In this document: positions 44,246 to 53,932 of the stretch, one piece after another | Layout of the letters: each line of letters begins with the position of its first letter | Numbering within the stretch: the stretch's first letter is position 1 | Source: Leptotrichia hofstadii | GTDB lineage: Bacteria; Fusobacteriota; Fusobacteriia; Fusobacteriales; Leptotrichiaceae | DNA length: 64,000 nucleotides | Reading direction: 5' to 3' | NCBI RefSeq assembly: GCF_007990525.1 | Contig: NZ_AP019823.1 | Span: 2,108,001-2,172,000 of the forward strand | The notes under the pieces: generated by a model | Databases searched by the model: none | What the model was told of the DNA's origin: nothing | Seen by the model: only the letters and a program-made list of their open reading frames with translations | Translations under genes and position numbers: made by a program

Positions 44246-45322
44246 TTAGTATTCAGAATCCCTAAATAATTTTATTCCAACTATTAAAAATATAATTAAC
44301 GGAATAAAACAAGCTGCATAAATTGGAACTGCTCCAGATACTGCCATTGAACGTAAGATCGTGCTGACACCGTAATAGGCGTAACCAATTATTACAGATA
44401 ATCCTATATTTAGAGCCGCTCCTCCTCTTACATACCTACTTCCTAGCGAAAGTCCAATTAGACACATAACGAATGAAGATAATGCAAAAGATATTCTATA
44501 ATAAAATTCTATTCTTAAATTTAAGGAATCTGCTCCAACTCTTGTAAAATAAACTACCTTTTCACGTAATTCAGGCATTGTCAAATTTTTTGCCTTGACT
44601 GGACTTGCCAGTACATCCTCCATTTTTGCAATAAATTTGAATTTTTTTGTATCAGCAGGCTTCATTAAATTAGTTTTATCATCGTACTCCTTTAAGTCTT
44701 TAAAAGTCCATTCATTTGTTTTTGGGTTAATTTTTCCAAAAGGAGAAGTGTATATTTTGCTTATTTCCTTAAAGCCTTTTTCAAATTTCAGTATTTCAAT
44801 ATGCTCCATGGTCCCAGTATTTTTATTTACGTGTTCACTAAAAAGTACTGTTTTTTTGTCAATTTTTACAAAAATAAATTTTTTCTCCGCCTTGACAGGT
44901 TCCTTATTATCAATTTTTAAAGATTTTAAATTTTCCTTTTTAGTGTTTGATTTTCCTAAAGCGTCGTAATTTAACCAAAATACGCCCATACTTACAAGAA
45001 ATGAAAAAATCATTGGAAATAAAGCTATTCTTGCGAAACTGATTCCACTTGTTTTCATTGCTGCGATTTCCAGCTGTTTTGCCATCTTGCTTATACACAG
45101 AAGGCTTCCAAGCAGAACTCCAAGAGGAGCTGTATTTGTTATTATTTCAGGTGTTCCGTATCTCAGATATCTTATGGCGTCATGTCCTTTAAGCTTTCCG
45201 TCCATAATCCATCCCGTAAGACTAATACTTTCAGCTAGTAAAAATATTAAGAAAAACATCATCATTCCTAAAATAAAACTTTTTACATAGTTTAGAATTA
45301 TATATTTATCTAATTTATTCAT
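44246..45322 (-). CDS. lptG: LPS export permease LptG (LptF/LptG family)
   Basis: LptG with LptF forms the inner-membrane channel of the LptB2FG extractor that removes LPS from the inner membrane. The 358 residues show the YjgP/YjgQ pattern: three membrane segments at the N-terminus (KYIILNYVKSFILGMMMFFLIF; the third with GSLLCISKMAKQLEIAAMKTSG), a soluble beta-jellyroll (about 130-250) and three C-terminal membrane segments. It is the second of two paralogs, 14 bp after the first, which is the usual lptF-lptG order; F versus G is assigned by order only. Confidence 0.88.
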   Translation of the reverse strand: MNKLDKYIILNYVKSFILGMMMFFLIFLLAESISLTGWIMDGKLKGHDAIRYLRYGTPEIITNTAPLGVLLGSLLCISKMAKQLEIAAMKTSGISFARIALFPMIFSFLVSMGVFWLNYDALGKSNTKKENLKSLKIDNKEPVKAEKKFIFVKIDKKTVLFSEHVNKNTGTMEHIEILKFEKGFKEISKIYTSPFGKINPKTNEWTFKDLKEYDDKTNLMKPADTKKFKFIAKMEDVLASPVKAKNLTMPELREKVVYFTRVGADSLNLRIEFYYRISFALSSFVMCLIGLSLGSRYVRGGAALNIGLSVIIGYAYYGVSTILRSMAVSGAVPIYAACFIPLIIFLIVGIKLFRDSEY

Positions 45323-45335
45323 ACTCCTCCTTTCG

Positions 45336-46442
45336 CTAATTTCCTTTATATTTCTTTATTGAAAAATATATGCACATTATAAATAAAACAAAATTAGGAA
45401 CCCACATTGCAATGTTTGCAGGTACATTATTTTTTAGCACCATGATCTTTGCATAACTTGCCATTCCTATATAACCAAATATAACAATCAAACTTATTCC
45501 AAAACTTATTCCTCTTCCACTTCGTCTATGCCCTACCGAAAGCAGTACTCCCAGCCAGCATAAAAACGTGCTTGCAAATGGTCCTATAAGCCTCTGGTAA
45601 ATTTCCACCTGCGCCTTTAACGCAGTTTCTTTCTCTTCAGGATTTTTTATGTTCTGTTTATAAAATTCGTTTAGTTCCTTTATGTTCATTTCCTTACGGC
45701 TTTTTTTAACTTCCTTCTTATTTTCCCTGAAAAAAGTAGTGATTGGTATTTCCTGCTCCTGATATAAAGCGGAAACTTGACTATTACCGTCCTTATCAAA
45801 GGCATATCCTTTTACTTTCTTCAATCTTATAATTCCTGGATCAAATTTTGCATTTTCTGCAAGAAATACTATTGGATAAGGATTATTTCCACGTTTATTT
45901 ATAATCAGGAAATTCTTAGCCGTAGCTTTTTCATTATTTACTTCATCAATGTAAAATCCGAAACCTTTTTCCTCATTTGTCAAAAAAACTTTTTCTTCTG
46001 ACAATGAACTTGGTTTTGAAGCTAGAATTTGTTTTGTCTGTGCATTTATATTTTTTAAGGCACGGGGATTTACATATATTTCAAGTCCTAAACCAATCAA
46101 CGTCAATATTATTCCAAAAATAAATGCTGGCCGGATTATTCTAAAAAGTCCTATTCCAGAACCTTCCATTGCAACAATTTCATTCGTTTCTGAAAGTCCT
46201 CCATAAACAAGCATAACCCCAAGAAATGCTCCCATAGGTATTGTCTGCACAAGAACTCCCGGTATAGCATAAAATAGATAGTCTATTATAGATATAAATG
46301 GCAAATCACTTGCAAACAGACGTTCCATAACTTCCATTATCACATTTAACATCATAATAAATGTAAATATGCTAATTCCAAATATTGACGGCAAAAGAAG
46401 TGAATTGTAAATATATCTGTCAATTATTTTCATTTTTATCAA
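45336..46442 (-). CDS. lptF: LPS export permease LptF (LptF/LptG family)
   Basis: The 368-residue paralog of the preceding gene. Its N-terminal segments read MKIIDRYIYNSLLLPSIFGIS and GAFLGVMLVYGGLSETNEIVAME, the loop being the conserved coupling-helix region that contacts LptB. A periplasmic jellyroll (about 130-245) with YPIVFLAENAKFDPG precedes three more membrane segments. With lptG it forms the transmembrane part of the LPS extractor; lptB and the bridge protein are encoded about 9-12 kb away at 54.6-59 kb. The first three codons (MIK) are uncertain, as ATG also occurs at codon 4. Confidence 0.88.
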   Translation of the reverse strand: MIKMKIIDRYIYNSLLLPSIFGISIFTFIMMLNVIMEVMERLFASDLPFISIIDYLFYAIPGVLVQTIPMGAFLGVMLVYGGLSETNEIVAMEGSGIGLFRIIRPAFIFGIILTLIGLGLEIYVNPRALKNINAQTKQILASKPSSLSEEKVFLTNEEKGFGFYIDEVNNEKATAKNFLIINKRGNNPYPIVFLAENAKFDPGIIRLKKVKGYAFDKDGNSQVSALYQEQEIPITTFFRENKKEVKKSRKEMNIKELNEFYKQNIKNPEEKETALKAQVEIYQRLIGPFASTFLCWLGVLLSVGHRRSGRGISFGISLIVIFGYIGMASYAKIMVLKNNVPANIAMWVPNFVLFIMCIYFSIKKYKGN

Positions 46443-46502
46443 TTTTCCTTTTTTATTTTTCTTTTTATCTTATAATCATTTTTTATTTCTGTACCAAGGT
46501 GT

Positions 46503-47084
46503 TTATTCAATATCTTTTGTTTTTTCAAATTTATCTGGTTTTGGATTTTTATAATTATTTAAAACGTCATTTATTACTTCTTTCTCTCTCTGGCTAACAA
46601 CATATCTTTCCACATCATCTTTTATGAATTTTGGAAAAGAATCTGCAAATTTTAATGCATGTTTTGTCATAAACTGAACAGAAAGGCTTTTGTCCCTTAT
46701 TTCACGTATTCTTTTACTTCCTATAGATCCTGTAATTACTGTAATATAAACAATAACTGCAACAAAGAATAACTCCATTATTCCAAATATCATTCCAGAA
46801 AATTTATCAAATCTTTTTATTTTTATACTTTTTAAAAATTTTCTATTGGCTATAAGAACGACAGAATAGACAATACATTGGACTAAAACTATAATAACAA
46901 AAATTTTTAACTGATTTTGAGGTTTAATTTTCTCTGAATTAAAAAAAAGTTTACAAATATAATTTGTTATAAAAATAATAAAAATATATTTAAACATATT
47001 GAAAAATTCCAAAGAGAATCCTCTTCTATATCCAAGAAAAATAAATATTATCAGTAAAACTATAAAGCCAATATCCAGCATCAT
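46503..47084 (-). CDS. CvpA family membrane protein
   Basis: The 193-residue protein has four hydrophobic segments (about 4-22, 30-48, 60-78, 102-124) and a charged C-terminal tail. The start LDIGFIVLLIIFIFLGYRRGF and the FDKFSGMIFGIMELFFV segment match the CvpA family, named for a role in colicin V production and more generally linked to envelope stress. Molecular activity is unknown. It lies between alr and lptF on the same strand; the gap to alr is 11 bp, so they are probably co-transcribed. RBS AGAGGTAGGGAAA precedes the ATG. Confidence 0.8.
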   Translation of the reverse strand: MMLDIGFIVLLIIFIFLGYRRGFSLEFFNMFKYIFIIFITNYICKLFFNSEKIKPQNQLKIFVIIVLVQCIVYSVVLIANRKFLKSIKIKRFDKFSGMIFGIMELFFVAVIVYITVITGSIGSKRIREIRDKSLSVQFMTKHALKFADSFPKFIKDDVERYVVSQREKEVINDVLNNYKNPKPDKFEKTKDIE

Positions 47085-47095
47085 TTTCCCTACCT

Positions 47096-48193
47096 CTATT
47101 TTTCCACATAAATTCTAGGTACTCTCTGACTTATTCCACATAAAATCTCATACGAAATAGTATTACATAAATCAGCAACCTCTACAACACTTATATTTTC
47201 ACCAAAAAATTCTACGACATCGCCTTTTTTAGCTTCATTTTTCAATTCTTCAGGAAGTAAAATTATAAGCTGGTCCATACAGACACGTCCTACAATTTCA
47301 CATTTATATCCTTTATAAAAAACATAGCCTTTATTTGACAAGTCACGCCTTACTCCATCAGCATATCCAATAGAAACTGTAGCATAGGTCTTTCCAGCTT
47401 TTCCTTTATAAGTATTTCCATAACTTATAAAGCTATCTTCCTTTAATGTCTTTATATAGCTAATTTTTGCAAAAAGAGACATTACTGGCTTAAATTTATA
47501 CGGAGCTGTTTCTTCTCCTGTAACCCCTCCATAAAGTATAATTCCCACTCTCACAAAATCTTCTATGCTATCTTGAAACTTCAAAGTTCCAAAACTGTTG
47601 TGCAGATGTCTGTATTTTATTGATGATATTCCACTTGATATTTTTTCACACATTGCTTTAAATTTACTTTCCTGCAATTTTGTATAGTCTTTGTCACTAT
47701 CCGATGATGAAAAATGCGAGAAAATTCCTATTGGATTAATATGACTGGCATTTTTAAGAATTTCATTCAGTTTTTCAGTCTCACTTTCCTGAAAGCCTAC
47801 ACGTCCCATTCCAGTATCTATCTTTATAAACACATCTGTAGTTTTCCCTTTTTCTTTTCCAGTTTTTTCCAAATATTCTATTTCCTCAAAATCTGTTACC
47901 ATAAAATAAATATTTTTATCAGCAATCAAATCCATGTACTCATTTTCCACAGGTCCTAATATCAGCACCATAATATCATCATGAAGTTCTTTTATTTTAA
48001 GCGCTTCGTCACTTGTTGCAACTGCAAAATTCTTAATCCCTTTTTTTATAAGAGCATTACAAATTTGAAGCATCCCATGTCCATAAGCATCTGCTTTTAT
48101 AACTGCTATTATTTTGTCTTTTACCACAATTTTTTTTATCTCATCAATATTGCTATACAAATTATTTATATTTATTTCTGCCCAGCATCGCAT
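47096..48193 (-). CDS. alr: alanine racemase
   Basis: Alr interconverts L- and D-alanine with PLP, supplying D-Ala for peptidoglycan. The 365 residues have the PLP lysine in VIKADAYGHG (about position 33), the dimer-interface/catalytic Tyr in SIGYADGVRRDL, and the C-terminal signatures GRVCMDQLIILLP and NTISYEILCGISQRVPRIYV. All catalytic residues appear present. It is followed by the cvpA-like gene 11 bp later and preceded by secF. Confidence 0.96.
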   Translation of the reverse strand: MRCWAEININNLYSNIDEIKKIVVKDKIIAVIKADAYGHGMLQICNALIKKGIKNFAVATSDEALKIKELHDDIMVLILGPVENEYMDLIADKNIYFMVTDFEEIEYLEKTGKEKGKTTDVFIKIDTGMGRVGFQESETEKLNEILKNASHINPIGIFSHFSSSDSDKDYTKLQESKFKAMCEKISSGISSIKYRHLHNSFGTLKFQDSIEDFVRVGIILYGGVTGEETAPYKFKPVMSLFAKISYIKTLKEDSFISYGNTYKGKAGKTYATVSIGYADGVRRDLSNKGYVFYKGYKCEIVGRVCMDQLIILLPEELKNEAKKGDVVEFFGENISVVEVADLCNTISYEILCGISQRVPRIYVEK

Positions 48194-48232
48194 TTTTCAA
48201 TTCACCTTCTAAATTTATCATTTTATTTTTGA

Positions 48233-49204
48233 TTATACTAGCACTTTATCTTTTTCATCATATCCATTTACTGTTTTACCAGAACTTTTTATAACATCTT
48301 TAACTTTAGGCTCATTTTTACCTTTTTTCATTATATAAACCAAAGGACTTGCTACAAATACTGATGAATAAGTTCCAACAAGCATTCCTACAAATAGAGT
48401 CATGCTAAATGTTTTTAATGTATCTCCACCTAAAATCAGAAGTACAATTACTGAAAATAGAGTTGTCAATGAAGTATAAATTGATCTTGTAAACACTTGG
48501 TTTATCGATTTTTCTATCACTTCTCCAAATGATAATGTAACTTTATTTCTACCTTCCCTATTTCTTTTAATATTTTCACGAATCCTGTCAAATACAACAA
48601 TTGTATCGTTAATCGAATATCCTAAAATCGTAAGAATTGCCGCAATAAATGGTGTATCTATCTCATATTTAAGCATTGCAATAACTCCAAAAGCAATTAT
48701 TACGTCATGAACTAACGCCACAATGCCTGCCACTGCATAAATAAATTCAAATCTTACTGTAATATAGATGATAATCAAAATACTTCCAATTAACAATGCC
48801 TGAATTGCATTAGATGTTAATTCCTTACCAATTACCGCACCTACAGTTTCATTTTTCACAACTTCATATTTCCCAGTTTTTTTGCTTAATTCTGACATTA
48901 TTTTTGTTTTTTGCGTATTATCAAGCTGTTCCGTTCTTATAATAACAGTATTGTCCGTATCTGAAAACTGAACTCTTTTAGCTTTTAATTTAGGAATTTC
49001 CCCAACTAGGCTGTTTAATGTCCCATTTACTGCATTCTGGTCAATTTTTTTATCATATTTTAACTGAATTAGCTCTCCACCTTTAAAATCTACACCAAGA
49101 TTTAACTTTATTGCAAATAATGAAACTAGCGAAACTATAACCATTACTGCCGAAATTCCCAAATAAAGTTTTCTACGCTCTATTACTTTTAAATTAATCT
49201 TCAT
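48233..49204 (-). CDS. secF: protein translocase subunit SecF
   Basis: SecF with SecD uses the proton motive force to complete export through SecYEG. The 323 residues have six membrane segments and the periplasmic P1 domain after the first; signatures are VDFKGGELIQLKY, GYSINDTIVVFDRIREN, FTRSIYTSLTTLFSV and KTFSMTLFVGMLVGTYSSVFVASPL. The start overlaps the end of secD by 11 bp, so translation is coupled. The C-terminal tail is charged with KPKV-type residues, as is common. Confidence 0.95.
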   Translation of the reverse strand: MKINLKVIERRKLYLGISAVMVIVSLVSLFAIKLNLGVDFKGGELIQLKYDKKIDQNAVNGTLNSLVGEIPKLKAKRVQFSDTDNTVIIRTEQLDNTQKTKIMSELSKKTGKYEVVKNETVGAVIGKELTSNAIQALLIGSILIIIYITVRFEFIYAVAGIVALVHDVIIAFGVIAMLKYEIDTPFIAAILTILGYSINDTIVVFDRIRENIKRNREGRNKVTLSFGEVIEKSINQVFTRSIYTSLTTLFSVIVLLILGGDTLKTFSMTLFVGMLVGTYSSVFVASPLVYIMKKGKNEPKVKDVIKSSGKTVNGYDEKDKVLV

Positions 49205-50408
49205 TCAAAGCTCCTTTCCAGAACAACTGCTCTCTTTTTATATTAAATGTTTTTATAAATAACTTTAATATTACTTTTGAAACAAATACTCCTGTAATTA
49301 CAGTAGCCACTACCCCAAGCGACAATGTTACAGCAAATCCTTTAATCGGACCAGTTCCAAGAAAGAACAATACCGCTGCCACAAGTAATGTTGTTATATT
49401 TCCATCAATTATCGCAGGAAAGGCATTTTCATAACCTCTTTCAACCGCATCGTAAAGCGATTCTCCAAGCCGCAATTCTTCCTTTATTCTCTCATAAGTA
49501 ATTACATTTGAGTCAACTGCCATACCAAGTGTAAGGATGAATCCTGCAATCCCAGGAAGCGTCAAAGCTGCGCCAATACCGCTAAGAAGTCCTAAAACTA
49601 AAACTCCATTTATTAAAAGCGCAATATCAGCAACAATTCCCGGTATTTTATAAATAGCAATCATAAATACTGAAATTACACCTAAGGCAATTAGCCCAGC
49701 TATCCCAGTCTGTCTTATCGAATCTACTCCAAGTGTCGCTCCAACCGTTCTATTTTCAACAATTTTAATTTCCACAGGCAATGCCCCTGATTTTAACAAA
49801 TTTGCAAGATTGTTTGCTTCTTCCATTGAAAATCTTCCAGTTATAATTCCGCTTCCACCGTTAATTTCACTGTTAATTGTAGGGGCTGACTGTTCTTTAT
49901 TATCAAGCATTATTGCCAATTGCTTCCCAATATTTTCCCTTGTAATCTTAGCAAAAGTATTTGCTCCCTGTGAATTTAATTCAAAACTTACAGAAGGCAT
50001 TCCAACCTGATCCCTAGACACTCCTGCTGATTTTAATGCAGAACCTTCCAATAAAACAGGCCCGTAAGAACCATCCTTATTTTTTATTCTAAACTCAAGT
50101 TTTGCTGTCGTACCAATCAATTCAATAGCCTTTTGAGGATCTTTTATCCCCGCAAGCTCCACTATCAATTTGTCATTTCCGCTAAGCTGAATAACAGGTT
50201 CAGCAACTCCAATGCTATTTACCCGTCTTTCAATAATATTTCTAACCTTGCTCATTGTATCAGCCTCTATTTTTCCCTGCGCCTGTAATACAACCGATGT
50301 TCCACCACGTAAATCAAGTCCCAGTTTTACTTTATTAAAGTACAAAATAAGAGCTGGAACAAAAATTACTAAAAGTAACCAAACATAATGTGATTTTTTA
50401 TTCTGCAT
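49194..50408 (-). CDS. secD: protein translocase subunit SecD
   Basis: SecD is the larger partner of SecF. The 404 residues start with one membrane segment, then LGLDLRGGTSVVLQ, a periplasmic head (about 40-220) that is much shorter than in enterobacteria, and five membrane segments with ALTLPGIAGFILTLGMAVDSNVITYERIKEELR and LFFLGTGPIKGFAVTLSLGVVATVIT. The short head is normal for many Gram-positive and fusobacterial SecD. The ATG is preceded by AAAGGATAAAAAA. Upstream lies a gap of 257 bp with a repeat fragment. Confidence 0.95.
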   Translation of the reverse strand: MQNKKSHYVWLLLVIFVPALILYFNKVKLGLDLRGGTSVVLQAQGKIEADTMSKVRNIIERRVNSIGVAEPVIQLSGNDKLIVELAGIKDPQKAIELIGTTAKLEFRIKNKDGSYGPVLLEGSALKSAGVSRDQVGMPSVSFELNSQGANTFAKITRENIGKQLAIMLDNKEQSAPTINSEINGGSGIITGRFSMEEANNLANLLKSGALPVEIKIVENRTVGATLGVDSIRQTGIAGLIALGVISVFMIAIYKIPGIVADIALLINGVLVLGLLSGIGAALTLPGIAGFILTLGMAVDSNVITYERIKEELRLGESLYDAVERGYENAFPAIIDGNITTLLVAAVLFFLGTGPIKGFAVTLSLGVVATVITGVFVSKVILKLFIKTFNIKREQLFWKGALNED

Positions 50409-50518
50409 TTTTTTATCCTTTCTTTTTTTTCTATCTAAATATTTTTCATAAATTTATTCTTCAATTATTTAGATTACTGATTTTTATTTAGTCATTAAAA
50501 TTTACTTTTATTAAAAAT

Positions 50519-50640
50519 TTTGCGTCAAGTGGGGTAGTTCGTAGAACGTTTCGCCATTATCTCTAAGTAGCAGTCAGTTAAATATGTTAAAATAACTATG
50601 TTTTGCGAAAGAGAGCATGGCGTTTGATGCCCTTACGTTA
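50519..50640. repeat. family 1 element, shortened copy C
   Basis: The right end matches family 1: GAGCAT (50613-50618), loop GGCGTTTG, ATGCCC (50627-50632), then CTTACGTTA as at 62219. The left part begins TTTTGCGTCAAGTGGGGT, close to TTTTGCGGTAAGCGGGGT of copy B. An inverted motif, TTTCGCCAT and ATGGCGTTT, links the two halves. It lies between secD and ruvX, and no gene is present in this gap. Confidence 0.55.
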
Positions 50641-50665
50641 AAAGAAATTATTATATAAAATAATT

Positions 50666-51082
50666 CTAAACTAACGTATCTAAATATTTTTGCAAAATTA
50701 TTGACGCCGCAACCATATCTACAACTTTTCTACGTTCTTTTCCATTCTTTTTGGAATAGTTTTTTAAATAATGCTCAGCCTCTGTTGTTGTGTAACGCTC
50801 ATCCACAAAGATAATCTGAATATTTGGAATGTCTTTCTTTAATTCTTCCACAAATTCCTCCACTTTTTCCACCTGACGTTTTTTCGTGCCGTCAAGACTT
50901 TTTGGCATTCCCACTACAATTTTTTTTGTGCCTTCATCATCTAGTATTTCCTTTATTCTTTCAACAGGATTTGTCTTTGTTCTGTCAATCACTTCGAGAG
51001 CAGTCGCAAGAATTCCCAAAGGGTCGCATTTGGCAACCCCAATTCTGACATCTCCCACATCTAATCCAATAAATTTTTTCAT
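50666..51082 (-). CDS. ruvX: Holliday junction resolvase-like protein RuvX (YqgF)
   Basis: The 138-residue RNase H-fold protein has the family pattern MKKFIGLDVGDVRIGVAK with the first catalytic Asp, VGMPKSLDGTKK in the middle, and the late IFVDERYTTTEAEHYL with Asp-Glu. Proteins of this family are required for 16S rRNA 5'-end maturation in E. coli and have Holliday-junction activity in some species. It is alone between the alaS end and the secD start. The ATG is preceded by a weak ribosome binding site (AAATGAGAAATAAA). Confidence 0.93.
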   Translation of the reverse strand: MKKFIGLDVGDVRIGVAKCDPLGILATALEVIDRTKTNPVERIKEILDDEGTKKIVVGMPKSLDGTKKRQVEKVEEFVEELKKDIPNIQIIFVDERYTTTEAEHYLKNYSKKNGKERRKVVDMVAASIILQKYLDTLV

Positions 51083-51180
51083 TTTTTATTTCTCATTTCT
51101 TAAACAATTTACCATTTTATAAATTTAATAAAATTATTTTTTTATAAAGTTAAGTTTTACTTAATCAAATATAATTTTTA

Positions 51181-51265
51181 GATTGGCTTGCAAGGGGGAT
51201 TACCCCCTCACTAAATAATATCTTTTTTTGTACAAATCTATACCCGTATGGTTAGAAAGCAGGTC
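51181..51265. repeat. family 2-type TIR element abutting alaS
   Basis: GATTGGCTTGCAAGG at 51181 and GTTAGAAAGCAGGTC at the right end (to 51265) are imperfect inverted repeats with TA on both sides (TTTTTA and TATTATAA). An inner hairpin AGGGGG/CCCCCT and the segment CTATACCCGTATGGTTAG resemble the 56440 element, which has CTATAAGCACATATAGTTAG. It ends 2 bp before the alaS stop codon, so its right part may serve as alaS 3' untranslated sequence. Confidence 0.5.
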
Positions 51266-51267
51266 TA

Positions 51268-53883
51268 TTATAATTTTTCAGTTATAAATTCAAACGCTTT
51301 TTCAACAGCTTCTTTTACAGCGCTTCCATCTTTTCCGCCAGCCTGTGCAAAGTCAGGACGTCCTCCACCGTTTCCGCCAGCAACTTGTGCTGCAACTTTT
51401 ACTATTTCTCCAGCTTTCACTTTTGAAATCAGGTCTTTTGTAACTCCAACTACAAAAATTGCCTTTCCATTGTTATTTGTTCCCAAAATGATGATCCCAG
51501 ACTGCATCTTTTCTTTTCCTCTGTCCACAATCTCTTTCAGCTCATCAACATTTTTATTTTCAAATGAAGATTTTAATACTTTCACGTCATTTACTGTTTC
51601 CAGATTTTCCAGCATTTCATTGATTTCATATTTTACAAGTTTTGTCTGCATTTCTTCATGCACTTTTACTGCCGCTCTCATATCTCCAATATATTTTTCG
51701 ATAATATCAACAACATTTTTTTCATCTGTTCTAAAAATATCAGATATTTCCTTTATTTTTTCTTCAAGCCTGTTTACATAATTCAAGCTCTTATGTCCAG
51801 TTGTGGCTGTAATTCTACGTGTTCCTGAAGCAATTCCACTTTCAGACTCGATATTGAATAATCCTATTTCTCCAGTTGATTTGACGTGTGTTCCTCCACA
51901 AAGTTCAATTGAATATCCATCAATTTCCACAACACGGACTACATCTCCATATTTGTCTGAAAATAATGCCATCGCTCCTCTTGCTTTTGCATCTTCAATA
52001 TTTTCATAATTTATTTTTACCTGTAAATTTGATAAAATAATGTCATTTACACCTTTTTCAATTTTTTCAATCATTTCTGGACTGACTGCTTCGTAATGTG
52101 AAAAGTCAAATCTTAATTTTTCATCATCCACAAGCGATCCGGACTGCTCTACATGTGTTCCTAGATTTTCTCTTAAAACTTTGTGTAAAATATGTGTAGC
52201 TGTATGATTTCTCTGAATATCTTTTCTACGGTTTACATCAATTTGCATTTTCACTTCTACGCCTACCGCTGGAGCAATTCCTCTTGTGATTTCAACCTGA
52301 TGAATAAAGACATCGTGTTTTTTAACCACGTTTACAACTTTTCCTTCAAATTCTCCAGAAGTGATAATTCCTGTATCAGCAACTTGCCCTCCAGATTCAG
52401 CATAAAATGGAGTTTTATCAAAAATCATCTCGTATCCTGAAATTCCTTCACTTTTGGCAATATGTAAAAGCGTGCTTTTTTCTTCAAAATTTTGTGAATA
52501 CCCAGTAAATTCAGTTTTTCCGTGCTTTTCAAAAAATTCATCTATAAATTCATCTTTTATCATATCAGAGATTGTTGTTCTGCTATCCTTTGAACGTTGC
52601 ACCTGTTCTGCCAGTTTTTTCTCAAATTCTTCTTCTGATGCTTCAAATCCTTGATTTTCCAAGATTAATTTTGTAAGTTCAAACGGGAATCCAAAAGTAT
52701 CATACAGTTTGAAAGTCAGTTCAGCCGGTAATTCTTTCTGATTTTCCGCTTTTAATTTCTGAATTTCTTCTTCAAGCATTTCAGTTCCATTTTTCAAAGT
52801 TGTTGCAAATCTTTCTTCTTCCAGTCTTATAACTTTTTCAATATATTCCTGCTTTTCAGCTAATTCGGGATATGCTTCATTCATTGTTTCAAGAACGTAA
52901 GGTACTAATTTATAAAGAAATATATCCTCTTTTTCAAAAACCTTCTGTTTTGCGGAACTTCCAGCTCCAAAAGCACGTCTTATAATTTTTCTTAAAATAT
53001 ATCCACGTCCTTCATTTGACGGCAATACCCCATCTCCAATCAAAAATACTGAGGCTCTAACGTGATCGGCAATAATTTTTATTGCTTCCTCATTTTCATT
53101 TCCTTGAATTTCAAGTACAGATTTTATACCTTTTATAATATTTGTAAACAAATCAGTATCAAAGTTGTTATCCTTGTTTTGTACAACTGAAGCAATTCTT
53201 TCAAGTCCTGCCCCTGTGTCAATATTTTTTTCTGGAAGTGGCACAAGCGAGCCGTCTTCAAGCCTGTTCCATTCAGTAAATACCAGATTCCAGATTTCTA
53301 AAAATCTATCTCCGTCATCTCCCGGCTTTCTGTCAGCTTCTTCGTTATTTTTTCCCATATTCTGAGTATCGTAATAAATCTCGCTGCAAGGCCCGCAAGA
53401 ACCTACAGGTCCTGCCGCCCACCAGTTGTCCTCTTCTCCAAGCCTAACAATTCTTTCTGCTGGCACTCCGATTTCCTTGTTCCAGATTTCATAAGCCTCA
53501 TCATCTGTTTTATACACAGACACCCAAAGTCTGTCCTCTTCCAGTTTCAATACTTTCGTTATATACTCCCAAGACCATTCAATAGCTTCCTTTTTAAAAT
53601 AATCTCCAAACGAGAAATTTCCTAACATTTCAAAAAACGTATGATGTCTAGGCGTTCTTCCAACATTTTCCAAGTCATTAGTTCTAATACATTTCTGATA
53701 AGTCGTAATCCTTTTAAATGGTGCCTCCTTTTCTCCCAAGAAAAACGGTTTAAACGGTACCATTCCTGCTACAGTCAGCAATAAGCTCTTATCGTCTGGT
53801 ATAAGCGATGCACTTTCAAAATGTTTATGCTCTTTTGATTTAAAAAAATCTACAAAACTTTTTCTTATTTCATTTCCTGTCAT
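51268..53883 (-). CDS. alaS: alanyl-tRNA synthetase
   Basis: AlaS charges tRNA-Ala and edits mischarged serine and glycine. The 871 residues have the class II catalytic domain (start MTGNEIRKSFVDFFKSKEHKHF, then HHTFFEMLGNFSFGDYFKKEAI, GAGLERIASVVQ), the tRNA-recognition helices, the editing domain with HTATHILHKVL and CGGTHVKSTGEIGLF carrying the zinc ligands, and the C-terminal C-Ala domain with VAAQVAGGNGGGRPDFAQAGG. All are intact. No T-box leader is visible in the short gap upstream. The gene downstream on the strand is ruvX. Confidence 0.97.
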   Translation of the reverse strand: MTGNEIRKSFVDFFKSKEHKHFESASLIPDDKSLLLTVAGMVPFKPFFLGEKEAPFKRITTYQKCIRTNDLENVGRTPRHHTFFEMLGNFSFGDYFKKEAIEWSWEYITKVLKLEEDRLWVSVYKTDDEAYEIWNKEIGVPAERIVRLGEEDNWWAAGPVGSCGPCSEIYYDTQNMGKNNEEADRKPGDDGDRFLEIWNLVFTEWNRLEDGSLVPLPEKNIDTGAGLERIASVVQNKDNNFDTDLFTNIIKGIKSVLEIQGNENEEAIKIIADHVRASVFLIGDGVLPSNEGRGYILRKIIRRAFGAGSSAKQKVFEKEDIFLYKLVPYVLETMNEAYPELAEKQEYIEKVIRLEEERFATTLKNGTEMLEEEIQKLKAENQKELPAELTFKLYDTFGFPFELTKLILENQGFEASEEEFEKKLAEQVQRSKDSRTTISDMIKDEFIDEFFEKHGKTEFTGYSQNFEEKSTLLHIAKSEGISGYEMIFDKTPFYAESGGQVADTGIITSGEFEGKVVNVVKKHDVFIHQVEITRGIAPAVGVEVKMQIDVNRRKDIQRNHTATHILHKVLRENLGTHVEQSGSLVDDEKLRFDFSHYEAVSPEMIEKIEKGVNDIILSNLQVKINYENIEDAKARGAMALFSDKYGDVVRVVEIDGYSIELCGGTHVKSTGEIGLFNIESESGIASGTRRITATTGHKSLNYVNRLEEKIKEISDIFRTDEKNVVDIIEKYIGDMRAAVKVHEEMQTKLVKYEINEMLENLETVNDVKVLKSSFENKNVDELKEIVDRGKEKMQSGIIILGTNNNGKAIFVVGVTKDLISKVKAGEIVKVAAQVAGGNGGGRPDFAQAGGKDGSAVKEAVEKAFEFITEKL

Positions 53884-53932
53884 TATTTGTTTGAGATTGT
53901 CAAAACAATCCCGCTCCTTTCCTATTGTATCT

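Noticed and set aside
51248-51781. Plus-strand open frame of 177 codons
   Set aside because: It is antisense to alaS, Ser/Phe/Thr-rich and without family resemblance; alaS is certain on the other strand.
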